A stretch of DNA of 64,000 nucleotides from Marisa cornuarietis. Taxonomy: Eukaryota > Mollusca > Gastropoda > Architaenioglossa > Ampullariidae. Positions 1-11,600 of the stretch are shown one piece after another. Under the pieces are notes generated by a model that searched no databases, had not been told where the DNA came from, and saw nothing but the letters and a program-made list of their open reading frames with translations. The stretch covers positions 1,867,501 to 1,931,500 of the forward strand of contig SMMW01000534.1 in the NCBI GenBank assembly GCA_004794655.1, given 5' to 3'. The position numbers and the translations under genes were made by a program. The first letter of the stretch is position 1. Each line of letters begins with the position of its first letter.

Positions 1-1335
1 GATGAATGCTCAGGAACCCAGGGTTTGTTGTGTTAACATGGTGATGATGACGAAAACACATCGATGCACTGATGAGGAACGACACGACTACCGGGGATGG
101 AATGCAGTGAACTACTTACCAGGGAAAAGAAAAAAAAACCATGAAGTGCCTAAGGAACATACAGTACTTTGTGACAATTTGCCAGCCCCTCCTTCAAAGT
201 AAACATAGCTAATTAGCAACTCGAGCTAAACATTTCAGATACGTCAGTGACGGGCATACGGCTCGAGTCTAGCAGCAATGATTGCCCCGGTTAATGCAGC
301 CACACCTGAAGTATCAATCAAACAGAAATTCTACAAACACTTAAATACTCCACGCAACAAAGAGAAACAAGAACTGTTTAGAACGAAAGAATATGAAATG
401 AAAGTAGCAGTTTCTGCTTTGCGCCTTATCTAGAGTCTTTTTTCAGGATATAACATTGTTTATAAATTGGGGTATCTTACAGACACACAGACAATCCAGA
501 CAATATATGAAGAAAGCATTTTGTTCTTTTTTTTTACAATCACTAAATAATTATCCTTCTTCATATTTTACATTCAAAAATAAGTTTAAAAAAAACGAAT
601 GTGGACATTAACCTTTAGACACAAATTTGTTTTGGTATCTTATATGACAGCAGACTTAAAGACCAAGTGGAGAGCAACTACTTTTTTATAATGACTAGGT
701 AAAGCTGACAGCAAGATCTTTTTTCCTCACATCTGAGTCAATAAGCCCGTTTGTTATCTTGAGGTAAACGCCGACAAATATCAGGAAAGATTCTCTCGTG
801 ATTTGACATTTGTCCGTTGATGTAGGCCGTATCCTTCAGAATGTAAAATTTATCCATGCATAATTCTTATGTCTGTATTTTTTTACCTTTCTATAAAAGG
901 TAAATTTCAAAATCGTGAACAATGAATTCGCCATTCAGTATCTAACAGTTAATATAACCTATGTTATAAAATTGCATGAAACTCCAGGAGCTAACTGATG
1001 TGCATGTCCAGCATTGACCACGTCATTCTCCCGCTCATCTTGAATTTTATTTTTACTCCTTTTACAACAGAAGCCATAGCCACTTCCTTGGCTTTATGTG
1101 GACCAGCTTGATAGCCAGCTTGCTTGAGATTGAAGTCGTTTACCTGAGAACGAACAAAAACAATTGTGTCAACGGATGAAAATGGCGTACACAGAATTTG
1201 TCACAGTGTGAGTAATCTCAGAGCTTCTTCTTCAACAACCGATTTCTGTAGTATGAGGCACTACATTTTTCCTTGACCACCCACACTCACAACCTGCTTC
1301 GTAACCGCAACAATTTCGCGATATTTAAATTCGCC
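1..1335. other. Gene-free flank upstream of first GPCR
   Basis: I see no convincing gene here. The sequence is AT-rich with short poly-A and poly-T runs, and the only open frames are short and without recognisable motifs. It presumably includes the promoter and 5' leader of the GPCR that starts at 1336, but I could not place a TATA box or splice site with any confidence. Confidence 0.5.
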
Positions 1336-2406
1336 ATGGTCACAAACATGTTTGTAAACAATACCAAGAGTAATCTTGGAGCTGCTGTTGAATTTCTTCC
1401 CTGGGACAATCCTGAGAGTCTCATTACTTACGATTCGTATCTAAACTGGTTGTTGTATTTTAATACCATCATAAAGCCGATAGTATACGCGCTCTGCATG
1501 ACCACCAACATAATAAACTGCCTGGTGTTCAGAAGTCAAGGACTGAGAGACCGCATGAATCTCTGCCTCTTTGTCCTGGCGATTATCGACATGACTTCTC
1601 TGTCGTACTCCATGATATACACTGTCACAATGTGTATTAGAATAGCAAAGCCTGAACTGGGAGAGGAACTTTATGTGAAAGAACTTTATTATGCAATGGG
1701 CGTTAACTATGGGTGGAGGGAAGCGTCTGCGTGCATTAATGTAGTGATTGCAGTAGAGCGTTGTGTGTGTGTCTTGTTCCCTCTCCAGGCCAACACTATT
1801 GTCAGCACCAAAGCCATGGGTATCCTGCTGGTTGCCATAGTGATTGGAATGCAGCTGGCTTTTGTCACTGCACCTGCTAAGAGATATGTATTTCCTGTGT
1901 ATGATAACACAACCGGTAGGACCAGGTGGGCAGTGACTTCGTCGGCTCCCTGGCAGAATAACCAAGCTCTGATGCTCTACGACAAAGTGGAAGAAACCTT
2001 CATGATGATTGTCTTCCCTTTGTTCACATTCACCGTCGTGTCGGGGGCAACGATCATCACGGTGGTCAAGCTGCGAGACGCCATGTTGTGGCGGGAGACT
2101 ACCAGCTCCAGTAGTAGTGACACGCAAAGCCAACATATCGCCCTGACCAAGATGCTCGCCATCGTCTCGTGCCTATTCGTTATCTGCAGAGTTCCATGGG
2201 TCATCATCACCTTGGCTAGAATCTTCTATCCCAACTTCTCGCCAGCTGGTCGTCAGGCAAACTTATACCTAGTTCTGGAACTGGTGGCGCACTACTTCCC
2301 CTACACCCACAGTTCCGTCACCTTCTTCATTTATTTCTCGCAATCTTCACGGTATAGATCTCATCTCCGGCGTCTGTGTTCTTCTTCAAAAAATATTAGA
2401 GGTTAA
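1336..2406 (+). CDS. Rhodopsin-type GPCR, gastropod chemosensory-receptor-like (copy A)
   Basis: Intronless seven-transmembrane receptor of about 356 residues, expected in the plasma membrane and to signal through G proteins; the ligand is unknown. The ATG at 1336 is chosen because it has a strong context (GCCATGG) and matches the paralogues' N-terminus; the frame opens upstream but without an ATG. In order: glycosylatable N-terminus, the family motif FLPWDNP, TM1 with TTNIINCLVF, TM2 with the Asp of LAIIDM, TM3 ending ERCVCVLFP in place of DRY, TM4 with MGILLVAIVIGMQL, TM5 with a Pro in VFPLF, TM6 with CRVPW, and TM7 with TFFIY where NPxxY is usual. It is the only plus-strand member and the most divergent. 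Family membership is seen directly; the chemosensory role is inferred from gastropod receptor expansions. A peptide (FMRFamide-like) receptor is the alternative. Confidence 0.88.
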   Translation: MVTNMFVNNTKSNLGAAVEFLPWDNPESLITYDSYLNWLLYFNTIIKPIVYALCMTTNIINCLVFRSQGLRDRMNLCLFVLAIIDMTSLSYSMIYTVTMCIRIAKPELGEELYVKELYYAMGVNYGWREASACINVVIAVERCVCVLFPLQANTIVSTKAMGILLVAIVIGMQLAFVTAPAKRYVFPVYDNTTGRTRWAVTSSAPWQNNQALMLYDKVEETFMMIVFPLFTFTVVSGATIITVVKLRDAMLWRETTSSSSSDTQSQHIALTKMLAIVSCLFVICRVPWVIITLARIFYPNFSPAGRQANLYLVLELVAHYFPYTHSSVTFFIYFSQSSRYRSHLRRLCSSSKNIRG

Positions 2407-2978
2407 CCCTCGAGGCGCCTAGAGTCTATACAGTAACAGGTACTAGAATGTGCTCAAAGATTCTTTGCCCGAACGCTAATTTTATTTTCCCTCAACAAAT
2501 CCTACAACGACACATTTTTATAATGACTACCCAATTTTTAATACAGAAGTTTTAGCTCTCACCTTGTACACATTCTTATTCTTCTATAATTGTTCAGGTA
2601 ATAATTTCTTGCATAGTGTGGGAATTTAGACATTACTGATCGGGATCAGATTACCCAACCTATACAACTTCAGATACAGCATCTATAACATAAGGACACG
2701 ATGGTGTGTTTGTCGCAGTCAGGAGGCTGTATACACTATGCTAGCAGAGACCTGCACATCTCGCCTCATATGAAGGGAAGACGGTGCGAGTGTCGTTCCT
2801 GCTGATAAAATTAATTTATGTAACCATGTCTTCCCGCAAACAAGCTAAAGAGATGGAAAAAACATTATGTGAATAACGTGGATGATGAACCCAGCAACAC
2901 TTTTGCGGTCGAAGTTTATATTAGATAGACGCAGTATACACGCAGTATCAAGAAGACAGTCACGAGCAGCACCCCCAC

Positions 2979-3039
<61 letters not shown>

Positions 3040-3042
3040 ACA
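2979..3042. repeat. (CT)n-(CA)n compound microsatellite
   Basis: A CT run passes directly into about 20 CA units and ends in an interrupted CA stretch. The histidine/threonine-rich frame across it is a by-product of the repeat. Confidence 0.95.
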
Positions 3043-6000
3043 ACGACCACCAGAACACAAACAAAGTCCCTTATTTCAATACAGCTAACAAACCGACATT
3101 ATATAAATTACAACGCATCTATGGCAGTAATCCTTGTCTTGGAAAATTTCACCACATTGCAAGGAGCTGATTAAAATGTATTTCTATTTTCAAGTCACAT
3201 TCTCTTTCATGAACGCAATATAAAATATAGAAAAAAATGTACTAACATTAAGAGTCAAACTTACAACATTTAACATATTTATTGTATTTCAAGGAAATCA
3301 GCAATACATTCTCATTCCGTTTAATCGTGTTATACTGGACCATAAGGTCTCCCTCACCTTACAGTTTTATGTTTCCCTTTTATGAATTTCACACTGCTTT
3401 TTTCAAATCTTAAATGACATTCACATCCGACGGTGGTTCACTGTAAGGTCACAAAGTCACCAGAAGCTTTCAATGTAGAGACTATATTACAATGTCCACC
3501 CATCTTTGCATCATTCTAGTCAGTTTGTGACAAAGAACTAACGATAAATACATTGTTTCTCTTAAATCTGGCTACAATAAAAGCGTCATGTTCAACTCAT
3601 GTTGTGATAATAGGAGTTAATGAGTTTTAAAAAGTAGCTACGTGACTGGCACATTTTGTAAAACTAAAAATGTATTTAACCTTTTCACAACTTCATTTGT
3701 TCGATAAAGCCTTCCTCTATGTTTAGCTGTTATCTCTGTTAATTGCACACTTTGCTTGAATGTCGAGAACAGGTGCTCGTCGCCGACTTTCGTCAGCCAC
3801 TAAAGTCGATGCGAGGCGTAAGTGAGTGAACTGTTGATAAATAAAACTCACCTCTGTGAGGTCTCCGCTCCCCACCCTCCTGCCATCACCCGTTACTCTG
3901 CTCTTGATGTTTCATTTCTCCCACAAAGTATTAACATTTATGTATTCATTTAATGCAGAAAAAAACAAACTGCGTTTAATGAAAACAATGTTTTTAATTA
4001 TTTCCGAGATTCTTGATTTGTTCATGTGCTCGTCATGGCGAGTCCCAGACACACTGAAACTAAAGTAAGAAAAGTTTATCTGATGCTGTATCCGCACTTA
4101 CCAGTGTATTTGTCTGCGTGTTTGTGCGTGTATAATTGTGTGCATACTATGTGCTTCACATTATTTTTACTAGTTTAAATGTATTCTTACCTTGGTCCCC
4201 TTTTCCTTAGAGTCCAGACAAGCGAAATGCTGCATGTTCGAAAAGATTTTAATTGGTCTTAATAAGGAGCTTCCATTCCTATGTTATTAAGAATTACACA
4301 CTCTTGCTTCGCTCCAGAAAACCAAAGCTCGGTGCTATGTCAATGATGACAATTTAACGTGAATCAATTTTAAGTAATTGAACAAAATATTTTATCTTGT
4401 TTAGATGCAGTTCCTTTAGTGAACGTTTCTTTTAGTCTTATCTGTCTTCACCGCGACATAAGAGATACATTTTCAGTAGAGTGTATTTGATGTGTAATTT
4501 CTAATTTCTCCAAATAAACTTGAGCTAAGCAAGCATGGAACTAAACGAAGGAAACAGAACTAAAAGAACTTTATTTATAGACTAAACAAAGAGATTTGAA
4601 AAGTGGATGATGCTCATTCGGGATGGCAGCAATATCTGGTGTAAAACCAACAACGAAAAAAACCCCAAAAATGTATTCTCGAAATTGTTTTTATCGACTT
4701 CCCATCTCCTTGAAAACGAAATCAGATTTATTATATAAAATATACAGATTTAGATAAAGTCCACCTTTATTCATTAATTTATGTTATGTTATTTCCTCTT
4801 TTTTATTCGAATTGGGATCAACGTGACTATTACATGTAATTAATTTTGTGTTGAAACTATTACTAGGGATTAATTTTTGCTGTATGTGTTTCAATTTGTT
4901 CTTCAGTTTTTATAGTTCAATGATTTGTGAACATTGTCCAGTTCGCCTCAAGCGGTGCTCGGTTCAGACAGACCAGTTATCTCTTCCTCAAACACCGCCA
5001 TCTTTTCCCTCCCCCCTTCCCCCAGGGATATACTGAAGACTCCACAGACAACGAGAAAACAAAATGACACTTTATCTGAAGACACATCCCCGACTGAAAT
5101 AAAATACTCAAGGTTCCGGCTGTGAATATCTTCCATATGATTTCAAGTGACGAGACTCAAACAATTTAGTGTAATAAGTTTATTACAAAATCCTGATAAT
5201 CTCAAACATCATGAAATTATCCAGTTAAGTATGAATTCCTGACACCAAGGAGATTTTGTATTCATCACTTTGTGCCAAAGGAAAATCAATTTCATGCCAT
5301 GTTTTATGTTTTGTCTCATCAGAAAAGTGAAACAAAGTGAAACTTAATGAAAAATTAAGACTCGGAAAACTGCAAATTCTATACAGCCGACAAAAGCGAT
5401 AGTGCAAGAAGAAATTCACTTTCTGTTGATATGTAATTTAAAATCCACTTGTCACGAAGGTAACCACATTTTAAATACTAACGAGAGGAAAATATGTATT
5501 AAATCTCAAAGTTGCTGAAAGTGTAATAGGGCTGCCCTTAACTTTTCACAGAAATCGTTGTCATTTTCTTAGGAATAATTTGGAGAAAAGTCCTCGGATT
5601 TACTCTACTTCTCACGCGCATATTAAGCCACTCAGAGAGATTTGTCGACATGTTAATGAGTCACTGCCTTCTTCTGTTACATCCCTAGAACTGAGCTCAT
5701 GACCTCTCACTAAATATTGCTAACAACCGTGCTTTTAAAAGCCTTCGATCTTGTAGATTGAACAGTACTATTTGTTTATATTTGGCCAGTACCATTGTCA
5801 TATAAAATAACGAACTTGTTTGGAAACTTCTGTCTGATTACTTCGCGACCTCATGACCTGTACTACAGCCAGTGTAGCTACAATTAAATGAGTTGTGTTT
5901 ACTCTGTTTAATGATATTCCGTGCGTAGTATTTGTGAGGCCAGAACTGTGTACTTCACTAGGTCTCACACAAATGTCTTATCGGTAATATTAAACACAAT

Positions 6001-6525
6001 GAAAAAACGACTGAGTTAAGGGGTGTGAAACAAGAGTGATGTTTCTTGCAAACAGGAATGTCAATATTTTGTTTATGTAATTAAGTTATATATATATATA
6101 TCTTCCTTGAATCTTTGTTAAGAAACAAATGGAAAAAAATCCACAGATTTTTCGTTCCTGTTGAATAATTATCTTCTTCAGCACAGCTTTTTCTCTCTTT
6201 GAATTCTCTATAGTCCACTTAAATGACAGACCGTAAGATCCTAAAAGTGCGAAAGATGAACTTTCCAAAACTATATTTTATCTCAGAAAACCATAATGGA
6301 GATAACTCAGACTAAATGAAGAACAGCAGGGTTTAGAGAGGAGGCCGGATAATTTTAAACACGTCTGCTAACACGCTTTCTGAATAAATTGAAGAAAGAG
6401 GAATTACATTTGTCCCATACACTTCATGTCAATCATACTCGCGACATAATAATAATATTCTCGTCTGCCAACATGTTTTATCACAATGTGTGAGTGTTGC
6501 TTCAATGACAGGATGCCAACCAAAC

Positions 6526-6804
6526 ACTTTACATAAATTTCTCAGCTTCATGGTTCGTTACCTTATTGGAAAGTGTAAATGTTCCAATGTTTAGTTAGGT
6601 AAAATTGTTTGTAAAGGTATATGTGGACATGTAGACACTTTCTTCTATTTTCTCTATCCCTCTCCTTCCCTCTCCTTCCCACTATCTCTACTCTTGTCTC
6701 TTGAATTTAAGAATGAAAGGGGTGCATGATGCCAAGTGAACTGTATCTACTGAATAAAAAAAAACTTTATATAAATTTCTCAGCTTCATGTTTCGTTACC
6801 TTAT
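6526..6804. repeat. 41-bp direct repeat, two copies
   Basis: A 41-bp block (6526-6566) recurs at 6764-6804 with a few mismatches; both copies contain AAATTTCTCAGCTTCATG. Similar words also flank each copy (GATGCCAA before, TTAGGTAA after), so the duplicated unit is probably longer and decayed, about 238 bp apart. Confidence 0.75.
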
Positions 6805-7547
6805 CGAAAACAATTAGGTAAGTATGGAACACGCTGATGTAAAAGTGATAAAGAAGACGGATTTCCAGACCTTCAAGTCGCCTGAACCTTCAATATCCAG
6901 CCACTGAGATTCAAGAAAAAATAACTAACACTGGTCAGCAATGTTCATGCATTCAACTATTTTTTAAAGTCCAATGGACGGATGTGGGAATTTCATTCCC
7001 TATATGTAACTTTGCAAACTTTATTATTGTTCGTAACAAAAAGCTTTGGTTTTTTTGTTTTGTTTTTGGTCTAAAAGATATTCTGAACCGGAGAGAATGG
7101 TATAAATGATTGATCAAATCTACAAAGCTTTTATATAGCCGTCGTTTAAAAACTTTGGTCAAATACTTGACTGTCTTGATGTCAGGTATTTCTAGGTGTA
7201 GATTTATAATATTGGTGCAGTTACAGATACTACTTAACTGAATACATAAGAGCAATATTGTGCATCATATTCACTGGCTTCAGGAGTCGTTTCTAATGAT
7301 TACATAATTTCAGTAGTTTTATAAAATGACATTCTCATAACCTTCATAAATTACCCATTAAATATGATAACTTATGAAGCAGTTAAATAAACTTTAATTT
7401 TATCAGGCTTTCTCGAACTTAATACAAAATAACATTTTATGACTATCTAAATTAATATTACTCATTTCTAAAACATATGCTGACATATGTCATTAGACTT
7501 TGACTGTGATATAAATAAAAACAAATTACAAACCCTTCTCTTTACAA

Positions 7548-8657
7548 TTAGCATGTTCCTGAAAGTGTCGAAGATATATGTACAGACCCCTTCCGAAAAT
7601 AATCTTTTTGAGAGCAGTTACAGATAGCCCTAAGCTGAGACTTATATCTCGATGATCGCGAAACGTAGATGAAGAAGTTGACAGCGCTGTGGACGTAGGG
7701 GAAGTAAAAGGCCATCAGCTCTGCCACCCGGAACACGTTGGACTGACGACCAGACGGCGAGAAGTCGGGATCGAAAATGCGAGCCACGGTGAGTGCGATC
7801 CACGGCACTTTGCTGGCGATGAAGACGCACGAGACAAGCACAAGCATCTTCGTCAGCGCCACCTGCTGGCCTTGAGCGTCACTACTGGTGGAGCTGGTCT
7901 TCTCCCGCCACGACATGGCCGCTTTCAGCTTGACAACCGTGATGGCTGTTGCACCCGACACCAAGATGAAGGTTACCAGGGGAAATATCACCATCATGAT
8001 CGTGTCCTCGATCACATCATAGCTGAGAAGACGTTCACTGTTTTGCCAGGCAGCTGACGGAACCATCCTCCACCTTGTTTCGCCAGTGCTGTTGTCGTAA
8101 ACAGGAACCACATACCTTTTAATAGGTGTCGTGACGAACGCCAGCTGCATTCCAATCACTATGGCAACCAGAAGGATACCCATGGTTCTGGTGCTCATGA
8201 GATTGTTGGCGCGGAGTGGGAAGACGACACACACACAGCGCTCTACAGCAATCAATACACTGATGCAGGCAGACGTTTCTCTAAAACCAAAATTCGCACC
8301 TGTAGCGTAATAGTAGGTCTTCTGATAAACCTCCTCCCCTAGTATCGGTTCCAGCAATCTAATCCAAAACGCTAGTGTAAATATCAGAGAGTAAGTCAGG
8401 TAACTCATGTCTACCAGCGCCAGAACAAAGAGACAGAGGTTCATGCGGTCTCTCAGTCCTTGTCGTTTGAACACCAGACAGTTGATGATGTTTGTGGACA
8501 CACCGACACTTATAACTAAAGGTTTCAATATGTTGTTATAATGAAATACTGTGTCGGTATATGCTTTATAGCTAAGAATATTATCTGGGTTATTCCAAGG
8601 AAGAAAAGCTATTTTATTTTTAGGATCGTTGCCTGACACAGTTAAAGATAGATTCAT
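7548..8657 (-). CDS. Rhodopsin-type GPCR, gastropod chemosensory-receptor-like (copy B)
   Basis: Intact intronless receptor of 369 residues starting at a true ATG at 8657. It shows the family layout: Asn-containing N-terminus (MNLSLTVSG), AFLPWNNP, TM1 STNIINCLVF, intracellular loop 1 QGLRDRMNLCLF, TM2 LALVDM, TM3 ending ERCVCVVFP, TM4 MGILLVAIVIGMQL, second extracellular loop with YDNSTG, TM5 VIFPLVTF, intracellular loop 3 MSWREKTSSTSSDAQ, TM6 SKVPW and TM7 NFFIY. The C-terminal tail is longer than in the other copies. No cysteine occurs where the usual TM3 disulfide cysteine should be, nor in the second extracellular loop. It is the parent or sister of the decayed locus at 21-22 kb, which is nearly identical in TM4-TM6. 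A role as membrane sensor is inferred; the ligand is not known. Confidence 0.9.
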   Translation of the reverse strand: MNLSLTVSGNDPKNKIAFLPWNNPDNILSYKAYTDTVFHYNNILKPLVISVGVSTNIINCLVFKRQGLRDRMNLCLFVLALVDMSYLTYSLIFTLAFWIRLLEPILGEEVYQKTYYYATGANFGFRETSACISVLIAVERCVCVVFPLRANNLMSTRTMGILLVAIVIGMQLAFVTTPIKRYVVPVYDNSTGETRWRMVPSAAWQNSERLLSYDVIEDTIMMVIFPLVTFILVSGATAITVVKLKAAMSWREKTSSTSSDAQGQQVALTKMLVLVSCVFIASKVPWIALTVARIFDPDFSPSGRQSNVFRVAELMAFYFPYVHSAVNFFIYVSRSSRYKSQLRAICNCSQKDYFRKGSVHISSTLSGTC

Positions 8658-11600
8658 TGTGGCAAATGAGTCGTGAGTAGCAGGTCTTTTTAGTTTTTCT
8701 ACGACTACAGGTTCCTACACATCAGACTTTGTGAGGTTTCGTCGTTTTGGCTTGCCTTGATTATTGTTTTTTTCACATCTCTTGCATCTTTGATTCAGAT
8801 CCAAGTTTCTGTTGAGAGAAAATTGTCCAGACTTGCTTAAACCATCAACACAAAATGCTTTCTGATTTTAGTCAGATGGTTTAGATATAAATTTGACGAG
8901 AGAACTTAAAGTACCTGGTATCTCATGACAGTAGCATGAGGCCCGTTTTCAGAAGGTGCAGGAAATAATATCAATCTTCCTTTACTGAAGCCACAGCGAG
9001 CACTAGGCGCAATGACTTATGTTGACTCTTACCTTCCAGCGAGCTTGTGAGACTAGCATTACAGTCTTGTCTGATGAAAAATTTATATTTTGTGACAGTA
9101 AGGGACAATTAAGGTGAGATATGTCAAAACTGGTTTATCTATAATATTGAGTTAAAGCTAAATTGAAAAATAGATTCCTACAATAGTAATTCGTGTCAAC
9201 AATATTAGACAACCCAGGAGTTTAGGTCAAGACAAATTACTTTATTAATTAGCGCCTAGCAAATTCATTCAAAACTTTCATTGATTATGACAGGCAGTAT
9301 GATCAAGTTATATGGTATTACTGTACCACAAAAATATCAATTTTATGAAAAATAATTTCCGATTCTTTCGATTTGAAAATGTCTATAACGTTTTGGAAAT
9401 AAGCGTGTTCGATGAAAATATTTTCCACAAAGAAGAGAAAAATATTCATAAACAAGTTTATAAGATACGTTTTTGAAAGAGTTTGTACAAACTTCCATGT
9501 GGGTGTTTTATACTAAAATGGCCTCTAGTTTCAGTTCTAACATTTTAAAAATTAGGTATAATAAGTCTTCTGTGACTGACCACAACCGCAACTTATGAAC
9601 AGGCTTCTTTGGAAAAAAAATGTAACCCAGCATTTAGATAGGAATTTATAGACTTAGAAAAGATTCCGCCTTTTATTTTGTCAATGACTTGTTCACTATT
9701 AATGATTAGCTTGTTCAAAAAGTTAATAGTTTTTTAGTAAGAATTTTTATAAATCTATTAGTCATTATATTATTTAATAGATGATAATTCATGACTAATA
9801 TTTTATTATTCTTTACAAAGATAGTGGAAATGATTAGCAAATATGTTATCTCAATGAAAAAGATTAAAGAAATAACTTCAAACTTCTAGAGAGCCGAATA
9901 GACCGCTATTTACTATATTTTACAAACATTTCTTTGCACTGATCAAAACGGCATTAATAAGAATTTTAAGTGACTATTGAAAAGAGGTGCGAAATTTTTT
10001 GTGATTCAAAGCCTCTTCCCCTCCGATAGCTCTTGTTTGTCTGAGACTCTACTGCCGCTGCAATTATTTTGAAAATCGCTCAAGTAATTTGCTTTGTATG
10101 CAGAAAATATACTTTCCGAAACAAGAACTTTAATTAAATAGGCTTCACTGTCAACAGAAAACCACATGATCGATGGACGTATTGTACTTGAGTAAATAAT
10201 GCTGAAATTGTAGTGAAGTATTTAGTAGTTATTTGTGTTCAGTGCTCCTTCCCTCACGTGAAGAAAATGTGGGCTTGTTTGAGTATTGAGCGTGAAAGTA
10301 AGTTTGGTGGTGTGTGAGCTATGTGTGCGTGCGTGCGTGCGTGTGCAGGAGTGAGGAATGTGTCCACGTGAAAGTGTGTGCGCATCAGAGGCAGAAGGGT
10401 CTGAATATCTGTGTTAAGCACTGGAGTTCAGTGGTCAATGAGGACTACGGAAAATAGAAATGTGAGATCAGAACTACATTCAAAAAGAAGCTGCAGCAAA
10501 CTCACAGACAAATCTTTTCTGTCGTGGTCGCTAGGATCCTTCTCCATATCTGCGTCTGTTGGCAACACGATTATCAGGGGGCCGAAAGCGACCCTGACAC
10601 TTAACATGGAGCTCGTTATCAACTCTCAGGTGTTTAACTTGTGTGAGGGAAATGAAAGCCCAAGACAAATGCGCAGGTCAGGCCACGCGCTTACAAAATA
10701 AAGAGAACGATCAGGGAAGAATACAAACTCCGCAAAATATTTAGCTAGACGTTTAAGATCAGTAAAAAATAATACAAGTCAAAAGGAGGGAAAGCATAGC
10801 GAGAGTAATCTCGCCTTGTAGAAAACTTATCTGTTCTTACCTTTCTTCAGAATTAAACGGTTATTAGTCGTGAGTGTTTTTATATTTACGTTTCCCTTAA
10901 TTAACAATACGGTAATTTGTTTTCTAGATTTTTAATAAAAATATTTGTGTTTCATGGCGTTGTGTCTGTGTTTTTATTTTTTCTGTAGAATTTATGTTTC
11001 ACGTAATTGCTTAGGTGCCAGTATTGACTGTAGAAATTTTGAAGTAGACCATCATTAGTCTTAAAGAAAGATGAAAACTAGAAAAAAAGTTTTGTCTTAA
11101 CTGACGAAACAATATTTTTATGTTTGCAGATTACTTCGTATTAAGAATAAGTCACGGTGCCATGCATTATTTCTGTTACTGCTACGTTTTAAACTATAAA
11201 TACCGACAGGAGAAATCCACTAAAAAAGTAACATCGAAAATGCCGTTGTATGTTGTGTGCTCAGAAAGACAAGGGGCAAAAACCTCTTTCCATTTAAAAG
11301 GATTGAAGGTAATTAACAGTCGACGTTTACTGATGAGCGTTAAAGGTGAAACGTCACAGAAGCGAAATGGCGTTGGAGGAAGTCGTTTGGCGAACGGGAA
11401 GTTTTATACTTTCGTTAAAGGAGTCTTTCAGCAAGCAATTAACGTTAGCTGAACACTTTCATTAGAAAAAACACAACCCCTAGAAAAATTCAAAGATTAT
11501 TTATTCAGAATAATTTCATGCCAGGTATGTTCCCAATGATAACCAAGAACTCTACTCTCCATGCTTGGGTGCTGAGAATATGAAGTCTTCATTGTAACCA

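Larger units (their letters stand above)
2407..7547. other. Intergenic, AT-rich
   Basis: No gene recognised on either strand. It holds a compound CT/CA microsatellite near 3.0 kb, a pyrimidine-rich tract near 6.65 kb, a 41-bp direct repeat (6526 and 6764) and a short TA run near 6.09 kb. Open frames are short and have no domain I recognise. Confidence 0.5.

Noticed and set aside
1273..1335. N-terminal extension of GPCR A
   Set aside because: It would need a TTG start; the ATG at 1336 has better context and matches the paralogues.
1441..2136. 231-residue minus-strand frame opposite GPCR A
   Set aside because: It is antisense to a gene with clear seven-transmembrane coding; His/Arg-rich composition is typical of a shadow frame.
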